From: Vaginimicrobium propionicum
GTDB lineage: Bacteria; Actinomycetota; Actinomycetes; Propionibacteriales; Propionibacteriaceae
Reading direction: 5' to 3'
DNA: 64,000 bases
Assembly (NCBI RefSeq): GCF_900155645.1
Contig: NZ_LT706985.1
Span: 186,001-250,000, forward strand
Shown: piece after piece, positions 36,861 to 45,508 of the stretch
Position numbering within the stretch: the first letter of the stretch is position 1
How the letters are laid out: each line of letters begins with the position of its first letter
Translations under genes and position numbers: made by a program
The notes under the pieces: model-generated
The model's database searches: none
Told to the model about the DNA's origin: nothing
The model's input: only the letters and a program-made list of their open reading frames with translations

Positions 36861-38245
36861 GTAGATTAAATCGTAACGAAAATGGCCGTAAAGCCGCCCC
36901 GATTCGCATAATTCACTTGGGTATCGGTAATTTCACCAGAGCCCACCAAGCCTGGTACACCGAACACGCTAGTGATGCTGATGAGTGGGGCATTGCCGGT
37001 TTCGCTGGACGTACCACCCTTGAGCCTCGCGAATCCCCGCGCGATGACGCACTCGACGCCCAAGAAGGGCTATATCAGTTATGCATTCAGCACCCGGATG
37101 GTGACAAGGTTGAGGTTATTTCTTCCGTGTCGCACACTTTCCGTTCCCATGAGCATGATGCTTGGACGCGGATGTTTAGCGATCCGAATGTCGTTATCGT
37201 TACCTCAACCATCACCGAGGCTGGTTACTGCCGCGACAAGGACGGCAACCTGGATACGGCCAATGAGAATGTTGCCAAAGATATCGAGTTGCTGAAGTCT
37301 GGTGATCTGGATTCGCCAGTATTCTCTGGACCTGGCAAATTCGTTCGCGGCCTTCTGGCTAGGCGCAAAGCCAATGCTGGCCCCATCACCTTCGTGCCTT
37401 GCGATAACGTGCCAGAAAACGGCGAAATGGCGGAGCGAATCATCCGTCAAGCCGCTGAAAAAGTTGATCCCAGCCTGGTTGATTGGATTAATGAAAATGT
37501 CGGTTTCGTCACCACAATGGTTGACCGGATCACCCCGCGTGCCACTGATGAAGACCGTGATCGGGTTGCTGAAGAAACGGGCATCCGTGATGAGGGTCTA
37601 GTCGTTACCGAGCCGTTCGCGGAATGGGTGTTAGCTGGTGAGTTTAAGGCCGGTCGTCCCAAGTGGGAAGCTGTGGGAGCGAAATTTGTTGACGATATCC
37701 TCCCACATGAGATGCGTAAGCTCTATCTGCTTAACGGCTCGCATTCCTTGATGGCCTATGCTGCGTCAATTCTTGGCCACGAAACTGTTTATGACGCTAT
37801 TAGTGATGAAAAGGTCGCCGGCTGGGTCAATGAATGGTGGGATAATGCTGCCGAAATATTGCCGCTACCAGCTAGCGAGATTAATGAATATCGTGCAGCT
37901 TTACTTGAGCGCTATCGCAACCCAAGAATTAAACATTTGCTCGCGCAGATTGCCAATGATGGTACTCAAAAGTTGCCCATTCGTATCGTCCCGACGATTC
38001 AGCATTTCGCTAAAGAAGGCAAGGTTGCTTTGGGTGCCACAAGGGCAGTAGCTGCGTGGACTCTACACTTGCGTGGCATTGGCGCGCCCATCGGTGACGC
38101 TGGTGCTGACGAGTTGAAGCCGTTGGTTGCTGGTAGTTTGGAGGATTCTGTAAAGAATGTTCTGAAATGGCTGAAGATTTCCGATGCCGAAGTAGTTAAG
38201 GCGGTGTTAGCTCAAGCTCAGGAGCTGATTTCCTTAGCCAAATAG
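36857..38245 (+). CDS. uxuB: Mannitol-dehydrogenase family: probable fructuronate reductase
   Basis: A 462-residue long-chain polyol dehydrogenase. LGIGNFTRAHQAWYT at 22-36 is the NAD site and 'F.RAH' family signature; KLYLLNGSHSLMAYAA near 291-306 has the catalytic Lys, Asn and His. The family covers mannitol 2-dehydrogenase, fructuronate reductase and tagaturonate reductase. Directly after uxaC, fructuronate to mannonate reduction is most likely; tagaturonate reduction cannot be excluded. GTG start. No uxuA, kdgK or kdgA follows; a strong terminator closes the unit. Confidence 0.9.
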   Translation: MSRLNRNENGRKAAPIRIIHLGIGNFTRAHQAWYTEHASDADEWGIAGFAGRTTLEPRESPRDDALDAQEGLYQLCIQHPDGDKVEVISSVSHTFRSHEHDAWTRMFSDPNVVIVTSTITEAGYCRDKDGNLDTANENVAKDIELLKSGDLDSPVFSGPGKFVRGLLARRKANAGPITFVPCDNVPENGEMAERIIRQAAEKVDPSLVDWINENVGFVTTMVDRITPRATDEDRDRVAEETGIRDEGLVVTEPFAEWVLAGEFKAGRPKWEAVGAKFVDDILPHEMRKLYLLNGSHSLMAYAASILGHETVYDAISDEKVAGWVNEWWDNAAEILPLPASEINEYRAALLERYRNPRIKHLLAQIANDGTQKLPIRIVPTIQHFAKEGKVALGATRAVAAWTLHLRGIGAPIGDAGADELKPLVAGSLEDSVKNVLKWLKISDAEVVKAVLAQAQELISLAK

Positions 38246-38252
38246 CAATAAC

Positions 38253-38302
38253 CAATAAAAGTTGCCCCGACCTCCACAGTAAGGTCGGGGCAACTTTTAT
38301 TG
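38253..38302. terminator. Strong hairpin between uxuB and the sugar operon
   Basis: CAATAAAAGTTGCCCCGACCT (38253-38273) is fully complementary to 38282-38302, a 21-bp stem with an 8-base loop, with A/T runs at its foot on both strands. It ends both convergent operons. (The left arm is 21 bases; key part: GTTGCCCCGACC.). Confidence 0.9.
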
Positions 38303-38313
38303 AGTTGAATAAC

Positions 38314-39162
38314 TCAGTAACCGATTGACTTTAAGTACTGCCTGGAGTCTTTTATGCAATCTAGTGGGTCACGACCATAGGTCAGATCCTGCTCGATGAA
38401 AAAGAAATCTGCGCCAGCTTTCTCGGCTGCTGGCAGTAATTTCGGCCAGTTCATATTGCCTTGGCCAACCTCAGCGAACTCAGAAATCGATAGGAAAAGG
38501 TTATATCCCTTCTCCATATCTCCTGAACTTAGCGCCTCAATGGCTTCGTTCGGTAGCGCGCCCACACGGAAATCTTTAACGTGGATTAGCTTGCAAACAC
38601 CCGAGTACTGCTCCAGCATCTCAATTGGATCCATGCCGCCGCGCAACACCCAGTGCAGGTCAACCTCGAAGAATAGGTGAGGAGCTACCCTGCGCACGAT
38701 GTCAAAGAGACGTTCGCCATCAAATTTAGCTAGGTCAACGTGGTGATTGTGGTAGCAGAGCGTGATGCCGTCTTTGGCTAGCCGTTCAGCATATGGTTCT
38801 ACTTCGCCTGCCCAAGACTCGCAGGCTTGTTTTGACACCATCGCTGAGAATGGCATCATGCCAATACGGACATAGTTACAATCCAATCGGCGGCAGTCAG
38901 CCACGATTTTGTCGTAGTCGCCTTCTAGGGTGTCCCCGGTTGCGGTCGGCCCGGCATTCAAAGCCACCGACAAGGCACCAACTTTGACGCCTAATTCTTT
39001 GACGCCACGTTCTAGATCAGCAGTATTCTTCTCGTCCATCGGAATCTGCGATACCTCAACGGCGTGCAAATCCATGTCGGCAATCTTTTGCAGGACGGGG
39101 AACATGCCTTCTTTGGCAACCTGATCCTTAAGCATCATCATCTGTACACCAAGTACAGCCAT
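38314..39162 (-). CDS. Sugar phosphate isomerase/epimerase family, TIM barrel (2)
   Basis: A 282-residue xylose-isomerase-like TIM barrel (AP_endonuc_2). Possible metal ligands and substrate residues: CYHNHHVDLAKF near 138, FEVDLHWVLRGG near 167, KLIHVKDFRV near 192 and FFIEQD near 256. Such proteins act as epimerases, dehydratases or ketoglycoside-cleaving enzymes and often pair with Gfo/Idh/MocA oxidoreductases. It is the last of four genes in one operon (42214 to 38314). ATG start with AAAGGA ahead. Substrate unknown. Confidence 0.85.
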   Translation of the reverse strand: MAVLGVQMMMLKDQVAKEGMFPVLQKIADMDLHAVEVSQIPMDEKNTADLERGVKELGVKVGALSVALNAGPTATGDTLEGDYDKIVADCRRLDCNYVRIGMMPFSAMVSKQACESWAGEVEPYAERLAKDGITLCYHNHHVDLAKFDGERLFDIVRRVAPHLFFEVDLHWVLRGGMDPIEMLEQYSGVCKLIHVKDFRVGALPNEAIEALSSGDMEKGYNLFLSISEFAEVGQGNMNWPKLLPAAEKAGADFFFIEQDLTYGRDPLDCIKDSRQYLKSIGY

Positions 39163-39193
39163 ATCTATTCCTTTCAGCCTTTAGTACGTCGGT

Positions 39194-40357
39194 TTAGGAG
39201 CGAGTCTCGAACTTGCCCTCGTCCTTGATACGCTTATTCAGCTCATCAAGGTAGCGATCCTCGTCGAAATTGGTGAGGTCAATTTCTTCCCCGGTCCAAG
39301 CGGAGAGTTGAATACCGTTGGCTAGTCGCACGCCATTGATACCGTCTGAGCCGGGAGCCAACAATTCGGTGCCATTCTTGACGGCAGCAGCAAAGTTCTC
39401 CATAACCTCGCAGTGCTGCTCACCCCACACAGAGCTGTATTCGCGTTCTTCAACATCCCAGAACTCAGAAACATCGAGTTGGCCGCTGAACAGTTTGCCA
39501 ACCTCTTCCATGCCCATATTCTTAGACAGTTCCTGTTCGGCTTGCTTGAGCCTCCAGATGGTGACCTTCTTGGAGTTGTCAACAACGATTTTGCCCTTGT
39601 CGCAAAGGATTTCGAGGCGGTCAGTGCCCGGCATATCGTGGGTGCAAGTGATAAAGGTGCCGGTGGCGCCATTGCCGAAATCGACCAGGGCGTTGACCTC
39701 ATCTTCGGTAGCGATATCGCGCCGGAAACCGAATTGGCACTTGGCGAATACACTCTTAGGGATGCCGCAAATCCACTGCCACAGGTCAAGCTGGTGCGGT
39801 GCCTGGTTTACCAAAACGCCACCGCCTTCACCGCCCCAGGTGGCGCGCCACTCAGACTGGTCGTAATAGCCTTGGGGACGCCACCAGTTAGTGATAATCC
39901 ACGAGGTGTGCCGCAGCTGACCCAATTCGCCGGAATCGAGTAGCGCCTTAATATCCTTATAAAGCTGGTTGGTGCGTTGGTTGAAGAACACGCCAAAAAC
40001 CAGATTCGGCTTCGTCTTAGCGAAGTCGATGACCCGTTGGGCTTGCTTGGTGTAGACAGCTAGCGGCTTTTCTAATAGCGTGTGTACGCCGTGCTCTAGT
40101 GCGTAGATACCCATTTCTGGATGCAGATAGTGGGGGACGGTGGTGACGACAGCGTCTACCTTGCCCGAATCAATCATTTCTTTGTAATCAGTGAAGAACG
40201 GCACGCCTAATTTGTCGGCGTCCGCTTTCTTTTCTTCGAGAATGTCACAGATAGCCGCAACCTCGACGTTGGGGGTGCGTCCGTCAGCAATGAATCCGGC
40301 ATAGGCACCGCCTTCAGCGCCTAGCCCGATAATGCCTAACCGTAATTTGTCACTCAA
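39194..40357 (-). CDS. Gfo/Idh/MocA oxidoreductase (2)
   Basis: A 387-residue NAD(P)-dependent sugar oxidoreductase. Rossmann start GIIGLGAEGGAYAGF at 8-22, the catalytic-Lys motif LLEKPLAVY near 93, and the substrate-site NQAPHQLDLWQW near 183 with Asp/His as in glucose-fructose or inositol dehydrogenases. Members oxidise a sugar hydroxyl, often at C3. A TTG start at 40357 with GGAGG seven bases ahead. Third gene of the operon, 16 bases after the first oxidoreductase gene; the two share little beyond family motifs and may use different substrates. Confidence 0.9.
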   Translation of the reverse strand: MSDKLRLGIIGLGAEGGAYAGFIADGRTPNVEVAAICDILEEKKADADKLGVPFFTDYKEMIDSGKVDAVVTTVPHYLHPEMGIYALEHGVHTLLEKPLAVYTKQAQRVIDFAKTKPNLVFGVFFNQRTNQLYKDIKALLDSGELGQLRHTSWIITNWWRPQGYYDQSEWRATWGGEGGGVLVNQAPHQLDLWQWICGIPKSVFAKCQFGFRRDIATEDEVNALVDFGNGATGTFITCTHDMPGTDRLEILCDKGKIVVDNSKKVTIWRLKQAEQELSKNMGMEEVGKLFSGQLDVSEFWDVEEREYSSVWGEQHCEVMENFAAAVKNGTELLAPGSDGINGVRLANGIQLSAWTGEEIDLTNFDEDRYLDELNKRIKDEGKFETRS

Positions 40358-40373
40358 TTTATTGCCTCCTTGG

Positions 40374-41381
40374 TTAATTGTGATTGGTAAATGCTGGTGA
40401 TTGGTCGTAAATTTTCTTCAAAATTTGCAAAGTTTTCATTGATTCTGCCGGGGTTATCCAGAAAGGCTCAGTATCGTCTAGCTTCTGGTAGAAATCTTCA
40501 ATCAGTAATTGATGTGAAACACCCCAGTAGGTGCGGCCAACACTGGGAGCTTTTCGCTCTTGCCAGTGCTTTTGGCTGCCATCGGCAAACCACACCGTCA
40601 ACCCGTCGCGAATCAGTGCTCGGCCAAGACTGCCGACCACTTCAACTTCTACCGGATGGTTATATGGCATGGTCAGCGAGGCGAAGAACGAGGTTTGGGT
40701 GCCCGATTCATTGGTGAACATAGCTTGGACGCTGTCTTCAACCTCGATGACGTCGCCGAACTTCATGGCGTTGGCTTGCCCTTTTACGTCGATAACTGGC
40801 CCCATTAACCATTGCGCCAAATCAATCGTGTGATATGCCTGGTTAATCATTAGGCCACCACCAGAGCCTTCCCAGGTTCCCCGCCAAGGTTTCGCGTGGT
40901 AATAGTCGGGCGTGCGTGTCCACATTACTTGGGCAGATCCACCTTGGATCTCGCCTAAGACTCCTTCGTCCAGTAATCGTCGTAAGCGTTGGGATGAGAC
41001 GTTATAGCGATTCTGCAGGCATATGCCAATCTTCGAGGTGGCTTTCGCTGCTGCGTCAATAATTCGCTGGCCGTCAGCGATGGTGTGCGCTAGGGGCTTC
41101 TCTAGGATGACGTTTTTGCCGGCTTCTAAAGCTGCTATCGCACAGTCAGCATGGGCAAAATGTGGGGTGGTGATGTGGACAACATCGCAATCGGTTGACT
41201 CCAGCAATTTAGCTATGGAATCAAATCCAACTACGCCAGTTTGGTGCTCAGCTAAGGCAAGCTGGGCAGGGTCGTTATCGCAAACCGCCACCAACTCGAT
41301 GTCGTCTAGGGCGTTGATTGCTTCCAGATGTACCTGGTAGACGTCCCCGCAGCCAACAATGGCTGCTTTTTTTACTGCCAT
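40374..41381 (-). CDS. Gfo/Idh/MocA oxidoreductase (1)
   Basis: A 335-residue member of the same family as the next gene. AIVGCGDVYQVHLEAI at 8-23 binds the cofactor, ILEKPLAHT near 92 holds the catalytic Lys, and INQAYHTIDLAQWLMG near 179 the substrate His/Asp. It overlaps the upstream isomerase gene by 10 bases (ATG start with AGGACA ahead), so the two are translationally coupled. Likely makes a keto-sugar or keto-glycoside for the partner TIM-barrel enzyme. Substrate unknown. Confidence 0.9.
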   Translation of the reverse strand: MAVKKAAIVGCGDVYQVHLEAINALDDIELVAVCDNDPAQLALAEHQTGVVGFDSIAKLLESTDCDVVHITTPHFAHADCAIAALEAGKNVILEKPLAHTIADGQRIIDAAAKATSKIGICLQNRYNVSSQRLRRLLDEGVLGEIQGGSAQVMWTRTPDYYHAKPWRGTWEGSGGGLMINQAYHTIDLAQWLMGPVIDVKGQANAMKFGDVIEVEDSVQAMFTNESGTQTSFFASLTMPYNHPVEVEVVGSLGRALIRDGLTVWFADGSQKHWQERKAPSVGRTYWGVSHQLLIEDFYQKLDDTEPFWITPAESMKTLQILKKIYDQSPAFTNHN

Positions 41382-42214
41382 TGAATGTCCTGCTCTTTAA
41401 ATATGCCGGTCAGCGCGTTATATGCCTTTGTCCAAAGTTCCGGCCCACATAGCCCGCCGAAAGCGTCGAATTGCCCGAGGTGAGGCTCAATGGAGAAGAA
41501 GCCGGAGAAACCGTCCTTGTTGAGTTCGGCTACGACTTCGCGCACTTGACCGTCGCCTTCCCCGCATGGCACGACCTCTTCGACACCTAGCTTCATAGTG
41601 TCAGCCAAGGCATCCTTGCAGTGGATGTAGTCGGTGTATTGGCGCACCTTTGGATAAGCCTCATCGAATGGCTTGACGTGACACTGGACGTAGTTAGCCG
41701 GGTCAAAAATGCCTCGGTAGTGCGGCGAATCAATCGTCTGAATCAAGTCAACGACCCGCTCGGGGGTGTCCCCGTAGATACCTTTCTCATTCTCGTGCAG
41801 CATGGTGACGCCGCCAGCCTCAGCAAGCTCAACAAATTTACGAGTTCTAGCCATCACTTCGTCACGGTATTTGGCTGGGTCTTCGCCCTCAGGCATGAAG
41901 AACGAGAACATGCGGATGTACTTTGTGCCGAAAAATTTCGCTACCTCAACAGCGTGGGCGGCTCTGGCCAAATGTTTGTCGAATGGGTCAGTGATATTTA
42001 TCTTGCCGATATCCGAACCTACCGCCGAGAGTTTGATACCGGCTTTATCCAACATGGACTTGGCTTTGGCTAGCTGCTCGTCGGTGAGGTCGAGGACTTT
42101 AATATCCCAGGCGCTGCGGAACTCAACATGCGATATTTCCAGCTTCTTTAGCAGGTCAATCTGTTCGGCTAGGTCGTGCGATATTTCGTCGGCGAAACCA
42201 GTAAGAGTAAACAA
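41372..42214 (-). CDS. Sugar phosphate isomerase/epimerase family, TIM barrel (1)
   Basis: A 280-residue TIM barrel, first gene of the operon. Candidate metal ligands: MLHENEKGIYGDTPE near 148 (Glu), GIFDPANYVQ near 178 (Asp), YIHCKDALAD near 205 (His) and FSIEPH near 245 (Glu). Together with the coupled oxidoreductase it resembles pairs that oxidise and then rearrange or cleave sugars. TTG start at 42214 with AGGAGG seven bases ahead; no better start exists because the family begins here (MFTLTGFADE). Confidence 0.85.
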   Translation of the reverse strand: MFTLTGFADEISHDLAEQIDLLKKLEISHVEFRSAWDIKVLDLTDEQLAKAKSMLDKAGIKLSAVGSDIGKINITDPFDKHLARAAHAVEVAKFFGTKYIRMFSFFMPEGEDPAKYRDEVMARTRKFVELAEAGGVTMLHENEKGIYGDTPERVVDLIQTIDSPHYRGIFDPANYVQCHVKPFDEAYPKVRQYTDYIHCKDALADTMKLGVEEVVPCGEGDGQVREVVAELNKDGFSGFFSIEPHLGQFDAFGGLCGPELWTKAYNALTGIFKEQDIQWQ

Positions 42215-42475
42215 TGTATAACCTCCTGCTTATGTCTCATAGTCGGCCAAATTACGTACCAGGCGAGACGCATTCTTGATATAAGTAAGCCTAGTCGGGT
42301 GCCTCTAAGGGGTGGGCTGAATAAGATAATTTCATCAGCGAGCCGCTTAGCTAAAGAATGACTCAAATTCAAGAAAATAAAACACCCAAAATGCTAAACT
42401 TTTTTCTTTCGTTTGAAAATCTATCGTTGGTGCTTAAGACGGGATTGTGGTTGCCGTTATTTGTCTATAAATAAA
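42215..42475. promoter_or_regulatory. Leader of the four-gene sugar operon
   Basis: Together with the terminator that follows, this is a 315-base stretch without a gene. It must hold the promoter of the operon starting at 42214. I see an AGGAGG ribosome site at 42222-42227 (minus strand) and A/T-rich DNA near 42360-42420, but no convincing -35/-10 pair or long dyad, and no copy of the inverted repeat found before uxaC. Confidence 0.4.
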
Positions 42476-42509
42476 CTTTGGGAGCCGCGTCGAAACGCAG
42501 CTCCCAAAG
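42476..42509 (-). terminator. Terminator of the GPH symporter gene
   Basis: CTTTGGGAGC pairs with GCTCCCAAAG, with inner GCG/CGC pairing. On the minus strand it is followed by TTTATTTATAG. It lies 20 bases after the symporter stop and separates it from the operon downstream. Confidence 0.85.
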
Positions 42510-42529
42510 AATTAGGAATAATTAGTTGA

Positions 42530-43999
42530 TTACTTCTTAGCTAGTGGATCCTCAGCGTGAACCTCACCCTTGCGGCGGGCGCGCAGGATAGCGGTGTTGG
42601 TCAGCACTGCCTGCTTCTTTAGCGGGTAGAGGAATAACAGCACGATGGCGACTAGTAGGCAGAAAACGCCTGGCAGGACGTTGGTCAGCATGTAGATTCC
42701 GTCGATGGCTGACTGCGACTGAGCCTCGCCCGCCTTAGCGGCAGCGGAATCAAAACCAACCATGGTTAGCGCATGACCGGTCAAGAAGCCAGCGAATGCC
42801 TGACCGAGTTTACGAGCCCAGGAGTAGATGGCATAAGTTGTGCCATCATCACGGTATCCGCTGCGTACTTCCTGATAGTCAATAACGTCAGTAATGAATG
42901 CCCAAATCAGGAAGTTGAAGATAGCAATGCAGAACATGGCCACACCGTAGAAGATGATCCACACCCAAGCATTCTGAATTTTCAGGAAGTAGGCAATCAA
43001 CAGCACTGCGCCGCCGATGAACATCGCTACCACACCGGTTTCAGCCTTGCCGAAGCGTTTGCCCCACATTGGTGCCAACACAATCAAGGCGAAAGCTGGA
43101 ATTAGCGCAACCATCGAAGCTGGGGACTGCAGTTGGCCGTTGCCGAAGTAAGACAACAAGATGTAGGGCAGGATACCGCCGAGGAACATCATGCCAATTA
43201 GCAAGCACAAGGCCGCCAAAACGATAGTTAGCAGTGCTTTGTTGGTGAACAGTGAGCTGAGCATCTTGCCAATAGACTCGCCCTTTTGCTTGTCTTCACC
43301 TTCGGCTGGGGTAGCCACCACGCGCTCTTCCACGTTCATGTAGCACAGTGAGTAGCAGATGACTGCGGCCACCGCGCAAGCTATAGCTGCGATGGTCATC
43401 CTCGGCCCGCTAAGGTTTGAGACACCCTCAAGCGTCTTAGTGTAGACGAATATCGGCACCACGGCGTTCAAAAGCAGGTTTGCTAGGTTGGCGCCAGTTG
43501 AGCGGAATACTGAAAGCTGTGCACGGTCATCAGGGTTGTCAGAGACCACCGACGCCATTGAGCCATAGGGAATGTTGATTGCCGTGTAGCAGAGGGATCC
43601 CCACAGGAAGTAGGTGCAGCACATCCACACCAGGCGGCTGCTGTAGGATTCCCAATCAGCGACGAAAGACATGTACATCAAGGCGGAAGCGACCGCTACT
43701 GGAATAGCGACAATTTTAATCCAGCGCTTGAATTTGGTGCCGCCTTTCTTGATGGGAATTCGGTCGACCAGGATCCCCATGCCAACGTCAGTGAAAGCGT
43801 CAAGGCACCGTGCCACAAGGAAGAGGGTGCCTACGTGAGCGGCCTTGATGCCGACCACATTGGTATAGAACACCATGAAAAACGTAGATTGGAGAATGAA
43901 GGTGAAGTCGTTACCAAAATCACCAAACATGTAGCCGATCTTGTCGCGCATCGAGAACGGTCGTACTTGCCGTTTCGATTCTGTCGGCGTTGAAGACAT
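42530..43999 (-). CDS. GPH-family sugar:cation symporter (MFS)
   Basis: A 489-residue membrane protein with about 12 segments, of the glycoside-pentoside-hexuronide:cation symporter family (MelB/GusB-like). RDKIGYMFGDFGNDFTFILQ near 19 and the loop LDAFTDVGMGILVDR (Asp residues of the cation site) near 66 are typical; so is the late DVIDYQEVRSGYRDDGTTYAIYSWARKLGQ stretch near 367, of which I note Asp, Glu and Arg. It should import a glycoside or hexuronide for the neighbouring enzymes. ATG at 43999 with AGGAG ahead, over 44020. Confidence 0.9.
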   Translation of the reverse strand: MSSTPTESKRQVRPFSMRDKIGYMFGDFGNDFTFILQSTFFMVFYTNVVGIKAAHVGTLFLVARCLDAFTDVGMGILVDRIPIKKGGTKFKRWIKIVAIPVAVASALMYMSFVADWESYSSRLVWMCCTYFLWGSLCYTAINIPYGSMASVVSDNPDDRAQLSVFRSTGANLANLLLNAVVPIFVYTKTLEGVSNLSGPRMTIAAIACAVAAVICYSLCYMNVEERVVATPAEGEDKQKGESIGKMLSSLFTNKALLTIVLAALCLLIGMMFLGGILPYILLSYFGNGQLQSPASMVALIPAFALIVLAPMWGKRFGKAETGVVAMFIGGAVLLIAYFLKIQNAWVWIIFYGVAMFCIAIFNFLIWAFITDVIDYQEVRSGYRDDGTTYAIYSWARKLGQAFAGFLTGHALTMVGFDSAAAKAGEAQSQSAIDGIYMLTNVLPGVFCLLVAIVLLFLYPLKKQAVLTNTAILRARRKGEVHAEDPLAKK

Positions 44000-44040
44000 A
44001 TTAGCTCCTGACACGTCCATGATTAAGCTGTCATTTGGCA

Positions 44041-44091
44041 GCTCAACCGTTAGGGAAATTACTTAAAACACCCTAATGGACGCTGTTGAGC
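44041..44091. promoter_or_regulatory. Nested inverted repeats upstream of the GPH symporter
   Basis: GCTCAAC (44041-44047) pairs with GTTGAGC (44085-44091), and inside it TTAGGG (44050-44055) with CCCTAA (44071-44076). The structure starts 42 bases before the symporter ATG and may be an operator or a leader hairpin. No known regulator site is recognised. Confidence 0.4.
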
Positions 44092-44205
44092 TTGGCTAGA
44101 AGTTAAACAATTTTTCTATAAGTTGCCTGAAATTAAGATTGGTTATTTCTGCTTCTGCAAAGAAAGCATTTGAAACGAAAAAAATGGTAAAATCATAGTC
44201 AAAAA

Positions 44206-45459
44206 CTAGCGGCGATAAGTTATTTCACCATTTTTAATCGTCAACGTTATGGGGTCGGGTAGCTCAAGTCCGGTATATGGATTATTTATGCCTTTTGAAA
44301 CCGAATTAGCAGACTCCACAAGGCAACGCCTATCTGGGTCAATTAACACCAAATTGGCTGGTTGGCCGACGGCGATTTCATGTCCTTGACCCGTTGCTTT
44401 GCCAAGATAAGCCGGCTGGTAACTCATCACGTCTACAAGCCGATCCCAACCCATCAGACCTGGTTTAATCATCGTCTCAATAACTACCGCCAAGGCTTGT
44501 TCTAGGCCGGTCATTCCCGGTTTAGCTAAAGGGAATGGTTGATTCTTTGAGGCTTGTGAATGGGGTGCGTGATCCGTGCCAACAATGTCGATGGTGCCGT
44601 CAGCTAACCCTGCGCGCACTGCCTCTACGTCTTCATAGCCTCTCAGTGGAGGATTAACCTTGAACCGTGTATCTAGGCTGGTCAGCTTATCGCTGGTAAG
44701 CAGTAAGTGATGGGGAGTAACTTCAGCGCTGATTCTTATCCCGCGAGCCTTCGCCCACCGCACCACCTCAACTGATTGGGCGGTGGACACGTGGCAGGCA
44801 TGTACTCGTGCGCCGGTTAATTCGGCGAGCATAGCGTCACGGGCGATAATGATGGCTTCTGCTGGCCAAGGCCAACCGGCTAACCCTAGCTGTTTGGCGA
44901 TAGAGGCCTCATCGGCACAAGCTGTGGCAGTGGCGAGATTGTGGTCTTGGCAGTGTTGGGCAATTAATACGTTATTTCTTGCTGCAGCCTCCAGAGCCTG
45001 TCGCATAATATTGGCATCCATGACGCAACGGCCGTCATCGCTAAAAACATTGACGCCAGCTTCTGCTAGCGCGTCGATATCGGTTAGTTTTTCACCCGCC
45101 AGCCCTTCGGTAATGGCTGCAATCACTTCGACTTGAGCCGAGGTGCCGGTGGCTTTTTCGCGAATCTTTTGCACTTTGGCTACGGAATCTGTAACCGGAT
45201 CGGTATTAGCCATAGCAAATACGCAGGTGTAGCCACCGTGAGCTGCCGCAGCGGTACCGCTAGCGATAGTTTCTGATTCTTCGCCACCTGGCTCGCGCAA
45301 ATGGGTGTGCAAATCAACCAAGCCTGGCAAAACTAGTTGGCCGTTAGCGTCGATTACTTGGTTATCTGCTGGCAAGTAATCAACGAAGCGCGAGCCGGCG
45401 ATGAAAATATCGCTCGAATGTCCATAAATATTGCGAGCTTTGCGAATAACTAGGCTCAT
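44206..45459 (-). CDS. pyrC: Dihydroorotase
   Basis: A 417-residue class I dihydroorotase that closes carbamoyl-aspartate to dihydroorotate in pyrimidine synthesis. LVDLHTHLREPGGEESET near 46-63 carries the zinc His pair and substrate Arg, ANTDP near 87, AQHCQDH near 168, HACHVST near 223, and GTDHAPH near 294 with the catalytic Asp. ATG at 45459 with GAAAGG ahead, preferred to 45495. No other pyr gene is adjacent; pepN lies 50 bases upstream on the same strand. Confidence 0.95.
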   Translation of the reverse strand: MSLVIRKARNIYGHSSDIFIAGSRFVDYLPADNQVIDANGQLVLPGLVDLHTHLREPGGEESETIASGTAAAAHGGYTCVFAMANTDPVTDSVAKVQKIREKATGTSAQVEVIAAITEGLAGEKLTDIDALAEAGVNVFSDDGRCVMDANIMRQALEAAARNNVLIAQHCQDHNLATATACADEASIAKQLGLAGWPWPAEAIIIARDAMLAELTGARVHACHVSTAQSVEVVRWAKARGIRISAEVTPHHLLLTSDKLTSLDTRFKVNPPLRGYEDVEAVRAGLADGTIDIVGTDHAPHSQASKNQPFPLAKPGMTGLEQALAVVIETMIKPGLMGWDRLVDVMSYQPAYLGKATGQGHEIAVGQPANLVLIDPDRRCLVESANSVSKGINNPYTGLELPDPITLTIKNGEITYRR

Positions 45460-45508
45460 GGCAGGCCTTTCAGTACGTAACTTGGGTCGCCTCAAGCCTA
45501 GCTAGACC

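Noticed and set aside
39318-39943. Frames of 176-182 residues opposite the Gfo/Idh/MocA gene
   Set aside because: Shadow frames; they have no ribosome site and the opposite strand holds an intact, coupled operon gene.
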